Shown: positions 37,618 to 46,892, counted from the first letter of the stretch. The stretch: DNA of 64,000 bases from Kutzneria chonburiensis (GCF_028622115.1 NZ_CP097263.1:5580001-5644000); one strand, 5' to 3'. Numbers and translations: made by a program. The notes: generated by a model from the letters alone, not told the origin.

Positions 37618-37988
37618 CGGCGACAGGCCCGGCCGGAGTCGAATTTCTGGGCGGTTTCCGCAGGTAGACGCGGTGGGGGTGGGAGTGGGGCGGGATCGGG
37701 GTCACTCCACCCGGCGACACCTCGGTGATCGTCCAGGGAGCCCCCGGAGGCCCCTTCTGACGGTCGGGTGGGGGTGAGTGGGTGGCCGGGTGGGGGCCGG
37801 TGGGGAACGCGGGGATAGTGGTGGCGGGAGGCCGCGGGTGGGAGGGAACAAGGGTTGGTTCGCCGCTTCGTCGAACGCTGCCTCGGCCGATTACGTGGAT
37901 TACTTGGGGCGCTTCGCTCCGATTTGACACACTGCTGGGAACGCTGACGCCACGCGAGCACCCTCGCGGTGGCCTTTGGAGGGCGAAG
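37618..37988. other. Divergent intergenic region between mraZ and moxR
   Basis: Apart from the MraZ repeats next to mraZ, this space is G-rich on the plus strand (GGTGGGGG-type runs at about 37670-37830). It has a TTGACA at 37924-37929 that could be a -35 for moxR, but no good -10 at the right spacing. A small hairpin CCACGCGAG...CTCGCGGTGG lies at about 37950-37973, just before the moxR ribosome binding site. No coding potential was recognised. Confidence 0.4.
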
Positions 37989-39061
37989 TTGACGTCGAGT
38001 ACCCCGCCTACCACCCAGGCCGGTGTGCCTGAGCCGCAGCCGTCGCCGCTCGGCCGGCTGCACGACATCGCGCTGCGGATCGCGGCCAACGTCGAGCACG
38101 TGCTGGTGGGCAAGCCCGAGGTGGTGCGGATCGCGCTGGTCACCCTGCTGGCCGAGGGGCACCTGCTGGTCGAGGACGTGCCCGGCGTTGGCAAGACGTC
38201 GCTGGCCAAGGCGCTGGCCCGGTCCATCGACTGCACGGTCAGCCGGGTGCAGTTCACCCCGGACCTGCTGCCCAGCGACATCACCGGCGTCTCCATCTTC
38301 AACCGCAACACCAGCGACTTCGAGTTCCGGCCGGGCCCGGTGTTCGCCAACATCGTGGTCGGCGACGAGATCAACCGGGCCTCCCCGAAGACCCAGTCGG
38401 CGCTGCTGGAGTGCATGGAGGAGCACCAGGTCACCATCGACGGGCAGACCTATCCGCTGGACTCCCCGTTCATGGTCATCGCCACCCAGAACCCGATCGA
38501 GATGGAGGGCACCTACGCCCTGCCGGAGGCGCAGCGGGACCGCTTCACCTGCCGCGTCTCGATCGGCTACCCCGACCCGCAGGCCGAACTGGCCATGGTC
38601 GACGAGCACGCCGGCCGCGACCCGCTGGAAGACCTCCAGCCGGTGTCCGACGCCGAGCAGATCAAGCAGCTGGTGGCCATGGTCCGCAGCGTCCACCTGT
38701 CGCCGGAGATCAAGCGGTACGCGGTCGAGCTGGTGTCGGCCACGCGGCGGCTGCCGGAGCTGCGGCTGGGCGCCTCGCCGCGCTCGACCCTGCACCTGGT
38801 GCGAGCCGCGCGGGCGCAGGCGGCGCTGGCCGGCCGTGAGTTCGTGGTGCCGGACGACGTGCACGCGGTCGCGGTGCCGGTGCTCGCCCACCGCCTCGTG
38901 CTGACGGCCGAGGCGCTGGCCGCGCGGCGCTCCCCGCCGACCTGATCCGCAGCGTGTTGCAGCGCGTGGTGATCCCGCACGGCGGCGCCAACGGCCAGCA
39001 GGCCTCACAACCGCTGGCCGCGCCCAACGGCCGCTGGTTCGGTACGCGGCAAGGGCGTTGA
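37989..39061 (+). CDS. MoxR-family AAA+ ATPase; apparent frameshift at 38932-38935
   Basis: TTG 37989 is chosen because GGAGGG lies 7-8 nt upstream and it removes an atypical N-terminal extension. MoxR ATPases act as chaperones, usually with DUF58/VWA partners. Walker A is GVGKT (66-70), Walker B is VVGDEINRASPKTQSALLE, and sensor 1 lies in MVIATQNPIEMEGTYALPEA. The lid domain follows. The frame ends early at AARRSPPT. One added C in the CCCC run (38932-38935) reads A-R-R-S-P-A-D-L-I-R-S-V-L-Q-R-V-V and continues to a TGA at 39059-39061 that overlaps the next ATG (TGATG). It is the first gene of a moxR-DUF58-tgpA operon. Confidence 0.92.
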
Positions 39062-40331
39062 TGAAGGTGCTCGCCGGACTGACGACCCGCGGACGCTGCC
39101 TGATGGCGGCGGGACTGGCGGCGGGCGTCTGCTCCCTGGTGCTCAACGAACGCGACCTGCTGCGTATCGCGGTGTTCGTGGTGGCGCTGCCCGTGCTGGC
39201 GGCCGTGCTCACCGCGCGGTCCCGGGTCGGTCTGTCGGCCACGCGCACCGTGCTGCCCGACCGCGTGCCCGTCGGCTCCACGGCCGAGGTGCGCATCGAC
39301 ATCCGCAGCGACGGCCGGCTACCTACGGGCGGCCTGCTGCTGGAGGACGGCGTCCCGTACGCGCTGGGCGCGCGGCCTCGCTTCGTGCTGGAGCGCCTGC
39401 CGCGGCACCACCAGGTGCCGCTGCGCTACCAGCTGCGGCCGGTGCTGCGCGGCATCCAGCACGTCGGCCCGCTGCTGGGCCGTATCACCGACCCGTTCGG
39501 CATGGCCGAGTTCGACCGTGAGCTGGCCGGCAGCACCCGCCTGGTCGTGGTGCCGCGCGTGCACCAGCTGCTGGGTCTGCCCGGCGGCGCCGGCATGGGC
39601 GCGGGCGAGGAAGGCGCGGTCCGGCTGCGCTCGGGTCAGGGCGAGGACGACGCCGTGGTGCGGCAGTACCGCCACGGCGACGACCTGCGCAAGGTGCACT
39701 GGCGCTCCTCGGCCCGCCGCGACGAGCTGATGGTGCGCCTGGAGGAGAAGCCGTGGCGCGGCGGCACGACCGTGCTGCTCGACCACCGCTCGGCCGCGCA
39801 CCGCGGCACCGGCCCGACCAGCAGCCTGGAGTGGGCCATCTCGCTGACCGCCAGCATCTGCCTGCACCTGCACCGCCAGGGGCACCAGGTGCGGCTGGTC
39901 ACCGAGGACGGCAAGGTGCTGGCCGGCGGCATCGCCGACGCCGGCCACAGCGACGTGGTCGTGCTGGACGCGCTGGCCGCGCTGCACTCGTCGCACCAGC
40001 GGGACATCGTGTGCGGCGGCGACCCCGGCAACGGCCAGGAGCTGATCGCCGTGCTCGGCGCGGCCAACCCGGTCGCCGCCACCGAACTCATGCGGCTGCG
40101 GCCGCGCGTCACGCGCAGCCTCGCCGTGCTGTTGGACGTGACGGCGTGGGCGCCGGGCGCGGACAGCGCCGTGGCCACCGAGCTGGCTGAGGCGGCACGG
40201 CTGCTGCGCGGCTCCGGGTGGGGCGTGGTGATCGCGAGGCCGGACATGCCGGTGGGCGTGGTGTGGTCGGAGCTGTGCCGCGCGGGGACCCGCGGCGGCT
40301 CGCTCACGTACACCGAAGGGGTATCGCCTGA
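39061..40331 (+). CDS. DUF58 family protein; apparent frameshift at 40318-40321
   Basis: ATG 39061 overlaps the moxR stop after frame correction. Two N-terminal membrane helices (about 10-55) precede the DUF58 domain. Its signature VVRQYRHGDDLRKVHWRSSA is at about 200-220, and the C-terminal half has a VWA-like fold (VLLDHRSAAHRGTG). As read, the frame passes through the start of the next gene. Five Gs instead of four at 40318-40321 would read T-E-G-G-I-A and stop at TGA 40329-40331, overlapping the next ATG. DUF58 proteins pair with MoxR and transglutaminase-like proteins; their role may be in envelope protein assembly. Confidence 0.9.
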
Positions 40332-42799
40332 TGGCGATGACGGACGTGCAACCGCCGCGGCACACGAACCGGCCGACGCCGCCCCCGCCGCCGGCCGACC
40401 CGGTCTGGACGCTGCCGACCACGCCGATCGCCGCCGGCTTCGCCGTGCTGGCCGCGGCGACCGCGCTGTCCGGGGTCGTGCAGGGCACGCTGTGGCTGTT
40501 CTACCTGCTGATCGCCATCGGCCTGATCATCGGCACCGGCATGCTGCTGCGCTCATTGCGGCTGGCCCCGCCGCTGGTGGCCATCGGCGAGCTGTTCGCG
40601 CTGCTGTGCCTGTTGACGATGTCGTTCAGCACCAACGGGATCCTGCTCATCCTGCCCGGGCCGTCGGCCCTGCGGGACCTGGCCGACGTGCTGGGGCAGT
40701 CGGTGGCCGCGGTGCAGACCGAAGTGCCGCCGGTACCGGCCGACTCGCCGATCCTGTGCCTGGTCGTGATCGCGATCGGCCTGGTCACGGTGGTCGTGGA
40801 CATGCTCACCGTCGAGGCCAAGGCGCCGGCCGCGTCCGGGCTGGTGCTGCTGTGCGTGTACGCGGTGCCGGCGTCGCTGGCCGACGAGATGCTGCCGTGG
40901 TGGAGCTTCGTGATCGGCGCGGCCGCCTTCGCCACGCTGCTCGCCGTGGACGGCCGGGCCAAGCACAAGGCGTGGCGGGGCCGTCGGACCGGGCTGCCCG
41001 GCTACAACCAGGGTGCGCCCAACCACGAGGCCAGCAGCGTGGTCATCGTGTCCATCGTGCTGGCGTTGATCGTCGGCTCCACCTTCACCGTGATCGGCAC
41101 GGTCGGGCGGCTGCCCGGGGCCGGTGGCGGCGGCATCGCCGGCGGGCCGTTCGGCCTCAAGCCGTACACCAAGCTCGAGGGTCTGCTCACCGGCCAGGTC
41201 AACGTGGAGTTCTTCCGCGTCACCGGGCTGAAGTCGGAGGAGTACCTGCGGCTGGTGACGCTGGACAAGTTCGTGGACAGCGAGGGCTGGGAGGTCGGCA
41301 CCCCGATCGCCGGCGGCGACCAGCTCGGCCAGCACGTGATGGACACCAAGCCGATCGGCGACGGCAAGACCACCACCATCACCATCCAGCCCAACCAGTT
41401 CGAGGAGCAGTGGGCCCCGGTCTTCGGCCAGCCGGTGTCGATCAGCGGGCTGGGCTCGGACTGGCGCTGGGACCCGACGGCCGGCACGGTGTGGGCGCCG
41501 GGCACGCAGCAGTACGGCAGCTACGTCGAGCACGCCCAGCTGGCCACGCCGACGGCGGACCAGCTGCGGGCCGAAGGCGTGCTGGACGAGAGCCGCGTCG
41601 ACGCGCGGTACCGGCAGCCGGCCGTGGTCGACAACAAGGTCAAGGCCCTGATCAACCAGATCACCGGCGACCAGACCTCGACGTTCGACAAGGTGCGGGC
41701 GCTGACCCGGTACCTCAACAGCGGCGAGAACGGCTTCAAGTACAGCCTCGACGCGACCGCGCAGGACCCGAAGGCACCCAAGCTGGACGACTTCCTGTTC
41801 AACACCAAGCGCGGGTTCTGCGAGCAGTACGCCTCGGCGCTGGCCGCGATGACCCGCTCGATGGGCATCCCGACCCGGGTGGCGATCGGCTTCACGCCAG
41901 GCGTGCCGTACAACGGCGACCCCAACGTGCGGACGATCACCGGCGGCGACGCGCACGCCTGGGTGGAGATCAACTTCCCGGACTACGGCTGGACCCGGTT
42001 CGACCCGACGCCGGCCGAGCCGCGGGTGGTGCCGCCGCCGTACATGAACGACAACTCCACGGCCGGCAGCGACGCCACCCAGCCGAGCAACACCGGCTCG
42101 TCCGGGCCGACCAGCACGGCCGCGGCCAAGCCGACCGTGCCGACCGACACCGCCCCGACCAACACCCAGACCGACACGGGCACGTCGTTCCTCAACCCGA
42201 CCGCGCCGCCGCTGTGGTTCTTCGTGGTCCTGCTGCTGCTGGCGATCGCGCTGGGCGTGCTGCTCAGCCTGGCGCGGCGCAAGCTGTTCGCGCTGCCGCC
42301 CTGGATACCGCCGAAGGTGTTGGGCGCGATGGGCGTCGGCGCCTGTGCCCTGGTCGTGCTGGTGGCGACGTCGTACATCTCCTGGTGGCTCACCGGGTTC
42401 GTGCTGCTGCTGATGGTCTGCGCCGCGCCGGCGGCGATCCGGGCGTGGCGGCGGCGACGGCGGCTGCACCAGATCGCCGCGCTCGGGGCCGACGCCGCCG
42501 GCGCCGCGTGGGCCGAGGTCATCGCCGAGTCGGTGGACCGCGGCACCGTCGTGCCGCCGACCGAGACCGTCCGGGCGGCCGGGCGGCGGCTGGCCCGTGA
42601 GCACGAGCTCGACGAGCCCGGCCGGGAGGCGCTGCGTCAGGTCATCACGGCCGTCGAGGGCTCGTGGTACGGCGGCCGGGAGACCGCCGACCCGAAGCTC
42701 GTGACGGCCGTGGACGAGCTGCGGGCCAGCATGCACCGGACCGCGCCGCTCGCCTTCGCGGCTCGCCTGCTGCCCCGGTCGGTGGTCAACCGGCGCTAG
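40331..42799 (+). CDS. TgpA-like membrane transglutaminase
   Basis: 822 aa from ATG 40331 (ATG 40337 is possible). Six or more membrane helices occupy residues 30-265, followed by an extracellular papain-like transglutaminase domain. The catalytic triad is Cys about 496 (RGFCEQYASALAAM), His about 541 (GGDAHAWVEINFPDYGW) and Asp about 558 (FDPTPAEPR). A Thr/Pro-rich stretch (570-615), two further helices (about 625-700) and a cytoplasmic DUF4129-like tail complete it. It is the third gene of the moxR-DUF58-tgpA operon. Its TAG stop overlaps the stop of the convergent hydrolase gene (42796-42799). Confidence 0.93.
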   Translation: MAMTDVQPPRHTNRPTPPPPPADPVWTLPTTPIAAGFAVLAAATALSGVVQGTLWLFYLLIAIGLIIGTGMLLRSLRLAPPLVAIGELFALLCLLTMSFSTNGILLILPGPSALRDLADVLGQSVAAVQTEVPPVPADSPILCLVVIAIGLVTVVVDMLTVEAKAPAASGLVLLCVYAVPASLADEMLPWWSFVIGAAAFATLLAVDGRAKHKAWRGRRTGLPGYNQGAPNHEASSVVIVSIVLALIVGSTFTVIGTVGRLPGAGGGGIAGGPFGLKPYTKLEGLLTGQVNVEFFRVTGLKSEEYLRLVTLDKFVDSEGWEVGTPIAGGDQLGQHVMDTKPIGDGKTTTITIQPNQFEEQWAPVFGQPVSISGLGSDWRWDPTAGTVWAPGTQQYGSYVEHAQLATPTADQLRAEGVLDESRVDARYRQPAVVDNKVKALINQITGDQTSTFDKVRALTRYLNSGENGFKYSLDATAQDPKAPKLDDFLFNTKRGFCEQYASALAAMTRSMGIPTRVAIGFTPGVPYNGDPNVRTITGGDAHAWVEINFPDYGWTRFDPTPAEPRVVPPPYMNDNSTAGSDATQPSNTGSSGPTSTAAAKPTVPTDTAPTNTQTDTGTSFLNPTAPPLWFFVVLLLLAIALGVLLSLARRKLFALPPWIPPKVLGAMGVGACALVVLVATSYISWWLTGFVLLLMVCAAPAAIRAWRRRRRLHQIAALGADAAGAAWAEVIAESVDRGTVVPPTETVRAAGRRLAREHELDEPGREALRQVITAVEGSWYGGRETADPKLVTAVDELRASMHRTAPLAFAARLLPRSVVNRR

Positions 42800-43695
42800 C
42801 TCTGTTCGGCTCGGTGGATGTGGTCGGAGATGCGGGTGGCCAGCTCCGACCACAGCTGCCGGGGCACGCTGTGCCCCATGCCGTCGATGATCACCAGCTC
42901 CGCGCCGGGGATGGCCTCGGCCGTGGCCCGGCCGCCGCTGACGTCGCACATGCGGTCGGCGGTGCCGTGGATGACCAGGGTCGGCGTCTTCAGCTCGTGC
43001 AGACGGGGCGTGAGGTCGCCGCCCATCACGGCGGCGACGCCCTGGCGCATCATCGCCTGTGGGTCGTAGCCGCGGTCGAAGTACAGCCCGGCCCGGTCGG
43101 CGACGTCCTGTTCGTCCTGTGGGAAGGCCGCCGAGCCGAAGACCGGCAGGGCGCGCAGGTACCAGTCGACGTAGCTCTGGCGGGTGCCGTCCGGCTGCGG
43201 CCGCATCTCGGCGAAGATCCTCATGTCGGCCTGGCCGACCGCGCGGTTGCCGGTGGTCGACATCAGCGTGGTCAGCGAGCGGACCCGTGCCGGGTGCTCC
43301 ACGGCCGTGAGCTGGGAGAGGAAGCCGCCCATCGAGGCCCCGACGAGGTGCGCGCTGTCGATGTCCAAGGCGTCGAGCAGGCCCAGCATGTCGCCGACCA
43401 TGTCCTGGGCCGAGTAGGCGGCAGTGGAGAAGTCGCCGTCCAGCGCCGCCATCGGGTCGGCCGGCGGGGCGTCGTGGAAGTGGGTCGAGCGGCCGGCGTC
43501 CCGGTTGTCGAACCTGATCACGTGCAGGCCGCGGTCGGTCAGCTCCCGGCAGAAGCCCTCGTGCCAGCCGATCATCTGGGCGTTGGCCCCCATGGTCAGC
43601 AGCACCGGCGGATCGGCCGGGTCGCCGAAGCGCTCGTAGCAGAGCTGGATGTGGTCGGGACCGATGTCCTGGGCGAGCTGCTCCCCGGCTGTCAT
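42796..43695 (-). CDS. Alpha/beta-hydrolase
   Basis: 299 aa from ATG 43695. It has the classical alpha/beta-hydrolase fold with nucleophile S121 in LVGASMGGF, an acid in VIHGTADRMCD (about D246) and histidine in DGMGHSVPRQLW (about H275). The oxyanion region LLTMGANAQMIGWHEGF and the RFDNRDAGRSTH loop resemble polyketide-aromatase-linked and esterase/lipase-type hydrolases. There is no signal peptide. The substrate cannot be inferred. It is convergent with tgpA and followed upstream by a family B repeat. Confidence 0.88.
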   Translation of the reverse strand: MTAGEQLAQDIGPDHIQLCYERFGDPADPPVLLTMGANAQMIGWHEGFCRELTDRGLHVIRFDNRDAGRSTHFHDAPPADPMAALDGDFSTAAYSAQDMVGDMLGLLDALDIDSAHLVGASMGGFLSQLTAVEHPARVRSLTTLMSTTGNRAVGQADMRIFAEMRPQPDGTRQSYVDWYLRALPVFGSAAFPQDEQDVADRAGLYFDRGYDPQAMMRQGVAAVMGGDLTPRLHELKTPTLVIHGTADRMCDVSGGRATAEAIPGAELVIIDGMGHSVPRQLWSELATRISDHIHRAEQS

Positions 43696-43707
43696 GGCAG
43701 CAGGCTA

Positions 43708-43878
43708 GACCCCCGCGAGTCCCGCTCAGCGTCACACCGAAATACGGTTTGGGGCGCACCCCCGCGAGTCCCGCTCTCGGGCGCCTTGGCGAGTTCCGCC
43801 CTCGGGCCACTGCCAGCGTGGTTGCGTAAGTGGGTGGGCCCGAGGGCGGGACTCGCCAGCCCGAGAGCGGGACTCGCG
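43708..43878. repeat. Nested inverted repeats, family B copy 2
   Basis: One unit (43708-43750, GACCCCCGCGAGTCCCGCTC, then AGCGTCACACCGAAA) closely matches the repeat at 19569. It is followed by a four-part palindrome: CGCGAGTCCCGCTCTCGGGC (43763-43782) pairs with 43859-43878, and GGCGAGTTCCGCCCTCGGGC (43788 onward to 43808) pairs with 43837-43857 with one mismatch. The whole could fold as a stem of about 40 bp with a 28-nt loop. It fills the gap upstream of the hydrolase gene and beyond the DUF3040 terminator. Confidence 0.8.
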
Positions 43879-43893
43879 TTGGCGGGAAACGCT

Positions 43894-43921
43894 AAGGGCC
43901 ACCTCGCCGGAGGTGGCCCTT
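43894..43921 (-). terminator. Terminator hairpin downstream of the DUF3040 gene
   Basis: AAGGGCCACCTC (43894-43905), a GCCG loop and GAGGTGGCCCTT (43910-43921) form a perfect 12-bp stem 33 nt beyond the stop of the DUF3040 gene. Confidence 0.75.
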
Positions 43922-43954
43922 GAAGCGGGTGGAGGTCGAAGGGATGTGTCGGGG

Positions 43955-44341
43955 TCACTCCTCTTCGAAGCGCTTACGGAAACGATCTTCCATGCGCTGC
44001 GCGAAGCCGGAGCGGTGCGGGGTGCCGCCGGACTGGCCGGACCCCTCGGCGGAGGCGCCGCCCTTGGTCAGTGTTGTCAGGGTCAGCAGAGCACCGACGA
44101 ACATGACCAGGAAGCCCAGCACGCTGACAATCGGGATGCTGGCGAGCTTGAGCGGCACGATCACACCGAATACGAGCAAAGCCACACCAACAAGGAAGGC
44201 GATAATGCCGTACAGCCTGCGCCGTCGGGACGGCCGGCGGAGACGAGCACCACGCACAGTGGAGGCGAACTTCGGGTCCTCAGCGTAGAGCGCACGCTCG
44301 ATCTGGTCGAGCAGTCGCTGCTCGTGCTCGGAGAGTGGCAT
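43955..44341 (-). CDS. DUF3040 family membrane protein
   Basis: 128 aa from ATG 44341 with GGAGGAG upstream. The N-terminal MPLSEHEQRLLDQIERALY and the DPKFAS motif are the DUF3040 signature, widespread in actinobacteria. Two membrane helices (about 43-63 and 68-90) and a charged C-terminus (HRSGFAQRMEDRFRKRFEEE) follow. Family function is unknown. It is often found near the mraZ/dcw region in relatives, as here. A terminator follows. Confidence 0.93.
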   Translation of the reverse strand: MPLSEHEQRLLDQIERALYAEDPKFASTVRGARLRRPSRRRRLYGIIAFLVGVALLVFGVIVPLKLASIPIVSVLGFLVMFVGALLTLTTLTKGGASAEGSGQSGGTPHRSGFAQRMEDRFRKRFEEE

Positions 44342-44549
44342 GACTCCTCCTCCGGCACAGTGGGGTCGCGGGCGCCAGTGTCACGGTTGCCGCCGCACCT
44401 GGCGGACACCCACTTTGGGGCGTCACCAACCAGGATACGATCCGCGAGGCTTGTCCACTAGCCGGTCGGGCCGCCGGAAGCGGTGGCGTCACGCACGATC
44501 ATCCACTAGGGGTAGCGGTCGGTCACGCGTCCCCACCCCGGACGGCCGG

Positions 44550-44887
44550 TCAGCGGCCACGCAGCCACCGCGGCGCGACCAGCAGGACACCCGCTCCGAC
44601 CAGCGCCAACACCGTCAGCAGCGCGATCACACCGGGGCCGGGCGGGGCCGGGTCGCCGGCCGGGCCTGGATTGTCGCGGTCGGCGTAGGTCTCGTGCCGA
44701 CCGGTGGCCCCCGGTGGCGATCCGGGCAGCGTGAGCACGTATCTCTGTGTCACCGACTGCGGAAGTGCGCCGCCACCCTTCCCCCTTCGAGGGATTGTTG
44801 GTACGGCCGGGTGGCATGGTCGGGCGGCGCTCCCGCCGGCGCGGCGGCCAGCGCCGCCGCGATCGCGACGGCCATCAGTGCGGGCAC
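44550..44887 (-). CDS. Small secreted, C-terminally anchored protein; apparent frameshift at 44781-44785
   Basis: GTG 44887 lies 8 nt behind AGGAGG. The first 25 codons form a signal peptide (PALMAVAIAAALAAAPAGA). The reading continues THATRPYQQSLEGG-like sequence and then leaves frame. One extra G in the GGGGG run (44785-44781) joins SLEGGKGGGALPQSV to TQRYVLTLPGSPPGATG and a final membrane helix (GVIALLTVLALVGAGVLLVA) with a basic tail PRWLRGR. The corrected product is about 112 aa, with signal peptide, short extracellular part and C-terminal membrane anchor, without an LPXTG motif. Function unknown. Confidence 0.6.
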
Positions 44888-45118
44888 TGGTCTCGACCTC
44901 CTGGCCGGGAGAAGGAGTTCGATGGCTCGCCGGTCGCGGGGTGCAGGGCACCGCGACCAGCGGCCGGTGATGACTGTGCGTGACGCCACAGGTGCGAACA
45001 AGAGTGTCCGGTGACCGGGCGGAGCGTTCCCGGCCGATCAGGGCCTTCCGTCGTGCAGCGTGGCCACCTACCGTGAACATTCACACGCCGTTCACACCCT
45101 GCGAACGCCCCAGGACGG

Positions 45119-46075
45119 ATGAGCACCGAGCCCACACCCCCAGCTGAACTCGACGCCACCCTCGTCGAGGCCCTCCGCTACGGCCCGTTTCCCCGGGCCT
45201 TGCGCACCGCCATCGCGCACCGGGGGCTGTCCCTGGCCCGACTCGGCGCGCACCTGGACCGGATGGGCGTGCACGTCGGTCAGTCCACCCTGAGCTATTG
45301 GCAGCGGGGGCTGCGCCATCCCGAGGTGCCGCGGGCGCTGTCCGCCCTACGCGCGTTGGAACGGGTCCTCTCCCTGCCGCCCGACTCGCTCGTCGTGCTC
45401 GTAGGGCCGCGTACCCGGCCCGCGCCCGACCGTCAGCCCGTCGGCTCCTTCGTCCAGTTCGGCTCGTTCTGGTCCGGTTCGGCCGCGCTGCTGAGCGAGT
45501 TGGACGTGCCGGACGAGGCCACCCGGTGCAACGGGGAGCTGGGCGTGCTGTCGGTGCACGACATGATCAACATCGACCAGCACCGGGCGCAGCGGTCGTC
45601 GACCACGCGGATGGTCGTGCAGGCCAACACCGCCGGGCCGGACCGCTACATCGCCATGTACCACGCCGATGACGACAGCTCGGTGGAGACGTGCGAGGTC
45701 CGCACGTCCGAAGGCTGCCGCACCGGCCGCGTCCGGCGGCACCGGGAGTCGGCGATCATGGTCGCCGAGCTGCTGTTCGACCGCCGGCTCACCGAGGGCG
45801 AGCGGCACGTGTTCTGCTTCAGCCTGCACGAGGACTCGACCCGCCCCTCGCCCGGCAGCAACCGCACGTTCCGGGAGCCCTCCGGCGAGTACCTGTTGCA
45901 GATCGCCTTCCACCGCAAGGCCATGCCGGCCCGGTGCACCAGCTACTTCCGGCTGCGCGACGACGCCGAGCCGACCCACTCCGAGGACCTGGTCTGCGGC
46001 ATCGGCGGCGTGGCCAGCGCCTACTTCTCCCGGGTCGGGCGGGGACTGGCCGGCATCGGCATCGACTGGGACTAG
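45119..46075 (+). CDS. XRE-family helix-turn-helix regulator with large C-terminal domain
   Basis: 318 aa from ATG 45119. Residues 25-90 form an XRE-like HTH (LRTAIAHRGLSLARLGAHLD, then QSTLSYWQRGLRHPEVPRAL). A C-terminal beta-rich domain of about 200 residues has no enzyme motif I recognise (TRMVVQANTAGPDRYIAMYH, ESAIMVAELLFDRRLTEGER). Such proteins occur in many paralogues in Pseudonocardiales and are presumed transcriptional regulators. The gene is divergent from the small anchored protein at 44550 (231 nt between starts) and is followed 77 nt later by a secreted protein gene; either could be a target. Confidence 0.75.
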   Translation: MSTEPTPPAELDATLVEALRYGPFPRALRTAIAHRGLSLARLGAHLDRMGVHVGQSTLSYWQRGLRHPEVPRALSALRALERVLSLPPDSLVVLVGPRTRPAPDRQPVGSFVQFGSFWSGSAALLSELDVPDEATRCNGELGVLSVHDMINIDQHRAQRSSTTRMVVQANTAGPDRYIAMYHADDDSSVETCEVRTSEGCRTGRVRRHRESAIMVAELLFDRRLTEGERHVFCFSLHEDSTRPSPGSNRTFREPSGEYLLQIAFHRKAMPARCTSYFRLRDDAEPTHSEDLVCGIGGVASAYFSRVGRGLAGIGIDWD

Positions 46076-46152
46076 GGACCTTCGACCCTTGACGATGATC
46101 ATCCGGCCGATAGGTTCCGGGCATTGTCGTAGAACGTCAAGGACCTTTACTT

Positions 46153-46850
46153 ATGCGGACGAGAATTGTCGTCGTGGCGGCGGCCGTCGCCGCACTGCTG
46201 GTGGTCGGCGTGGCGGTGTACCTGTTCTCGCCGCCCCGGCAGGTCGCCGGCACGTCGATCCCGGTCGCCGGTCCGCCGATCGTCGGCGGGGCCACCTACG
46301 TGAGCACGAGCCCCACGGCTCCGAGCTCCACATCGGTTGCCGCTACGGCAACTTCGGGACCTTCTGGCAAGCCGAGCTCTACCGCCGGCATCGCCCAGCC
46401 ACCGCCGGCCGCTCCCCGCCGGCCGCGCCGCCGACGTCACAACAGAGCAGCCCCAACGCTTCCGGGCAGATCACGTTCTACGGCGCGGCGGACAACGATC
46501 CGCCGGGGAGTCGGGACATCGCCTACCCCGGCGTGTTGCACGGGCAGGCGGGCGGCACGGGCACGTTCGAGGATCCGATCACCTTCGCCGCCCAGGACGG
46601 GCGGTTCGCGCCGGGGACGAAGATCTACGTGCCGGACGTGCGCAGGTACTTCATCCTCGAGGACTCCTGCGCCAGCTGCTCCGGATCGCACATCGACCTG
46701 TGGACCGGGTCGGCGAACGACCGTGGCATCGTGCGATGTGAGGACTCCCTGACCCGCAACGGTTCCCGGCCCTATCAGCTGAACCCGCCGGCGGGGTTGG
46801 CGGTGTCACCGGGGGATCTGTACCAGAACGGGCACTGCTTCCGGGGATGA
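46153..46850 (+). CDS. Secreted/anchored expansin-like (double-psi barrel-like) domain protein; apparent frameshift at 46414-46417
   Basis: ATG 46153. Residues 5-28 form a signal anchor (IVVVAAAVAALLVVGVAVYL), followed by a Ser/Thr/Pro-rich linker. After AQPPPAAP the frame is lost. One added C in the CCCC run (46414-46417) restores P-A-A-P-P-T-S-Q-Q-S-S-P and then a compact domain: ITFYGAADNDPPGSRDIAYP, TGTFEDPITFAAQ, FAPGTKIYVPDVRRYFILED, CASCSGSHIDLWTG and a closing GDLYQNGHCF. The G-x-A-D-N-D-P-P-x-S start, the FAPGTKIYVP and ILEDSCASC motifs recall small expansin/RlpA-like secreted proteins. No enzymatic activity is assigned. Confidence 0.75.
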
Positions 46851-46851
46851 G

Positions 46852-46886
46852 TTTCGTGGTGGGCGGGATCGCCGCCCACCACGAAA
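46852..46886. terminator. Bidirectional terminator hairpin
   Basis: TTTCGTGGTGGGCGG (46852-46866), a 5-nt loop and its exact complement (46872-46886) form a 15-bp stem between the convergent stops at 46850 and 46893. Confidence 0.8.
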
Positions 46887-46892
46887 GCCCTT

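Noticed and set aside
39058-42600. A single 1180-residue frame joining the DUF58 domain to an Ala/Gly/Arg-rich tail
   Set aside because: The tail lies out of frame over the transglutaminase gene. A one-base gap at 40318-40321 explains the readthrough better than a real fusion.
43692-43958. Small protein encoded by the repeat region upstream of the hydrolase
   Set aside because: The frame consists mostly of family B palindromes and lacks a ribosome binding site or conserved features.
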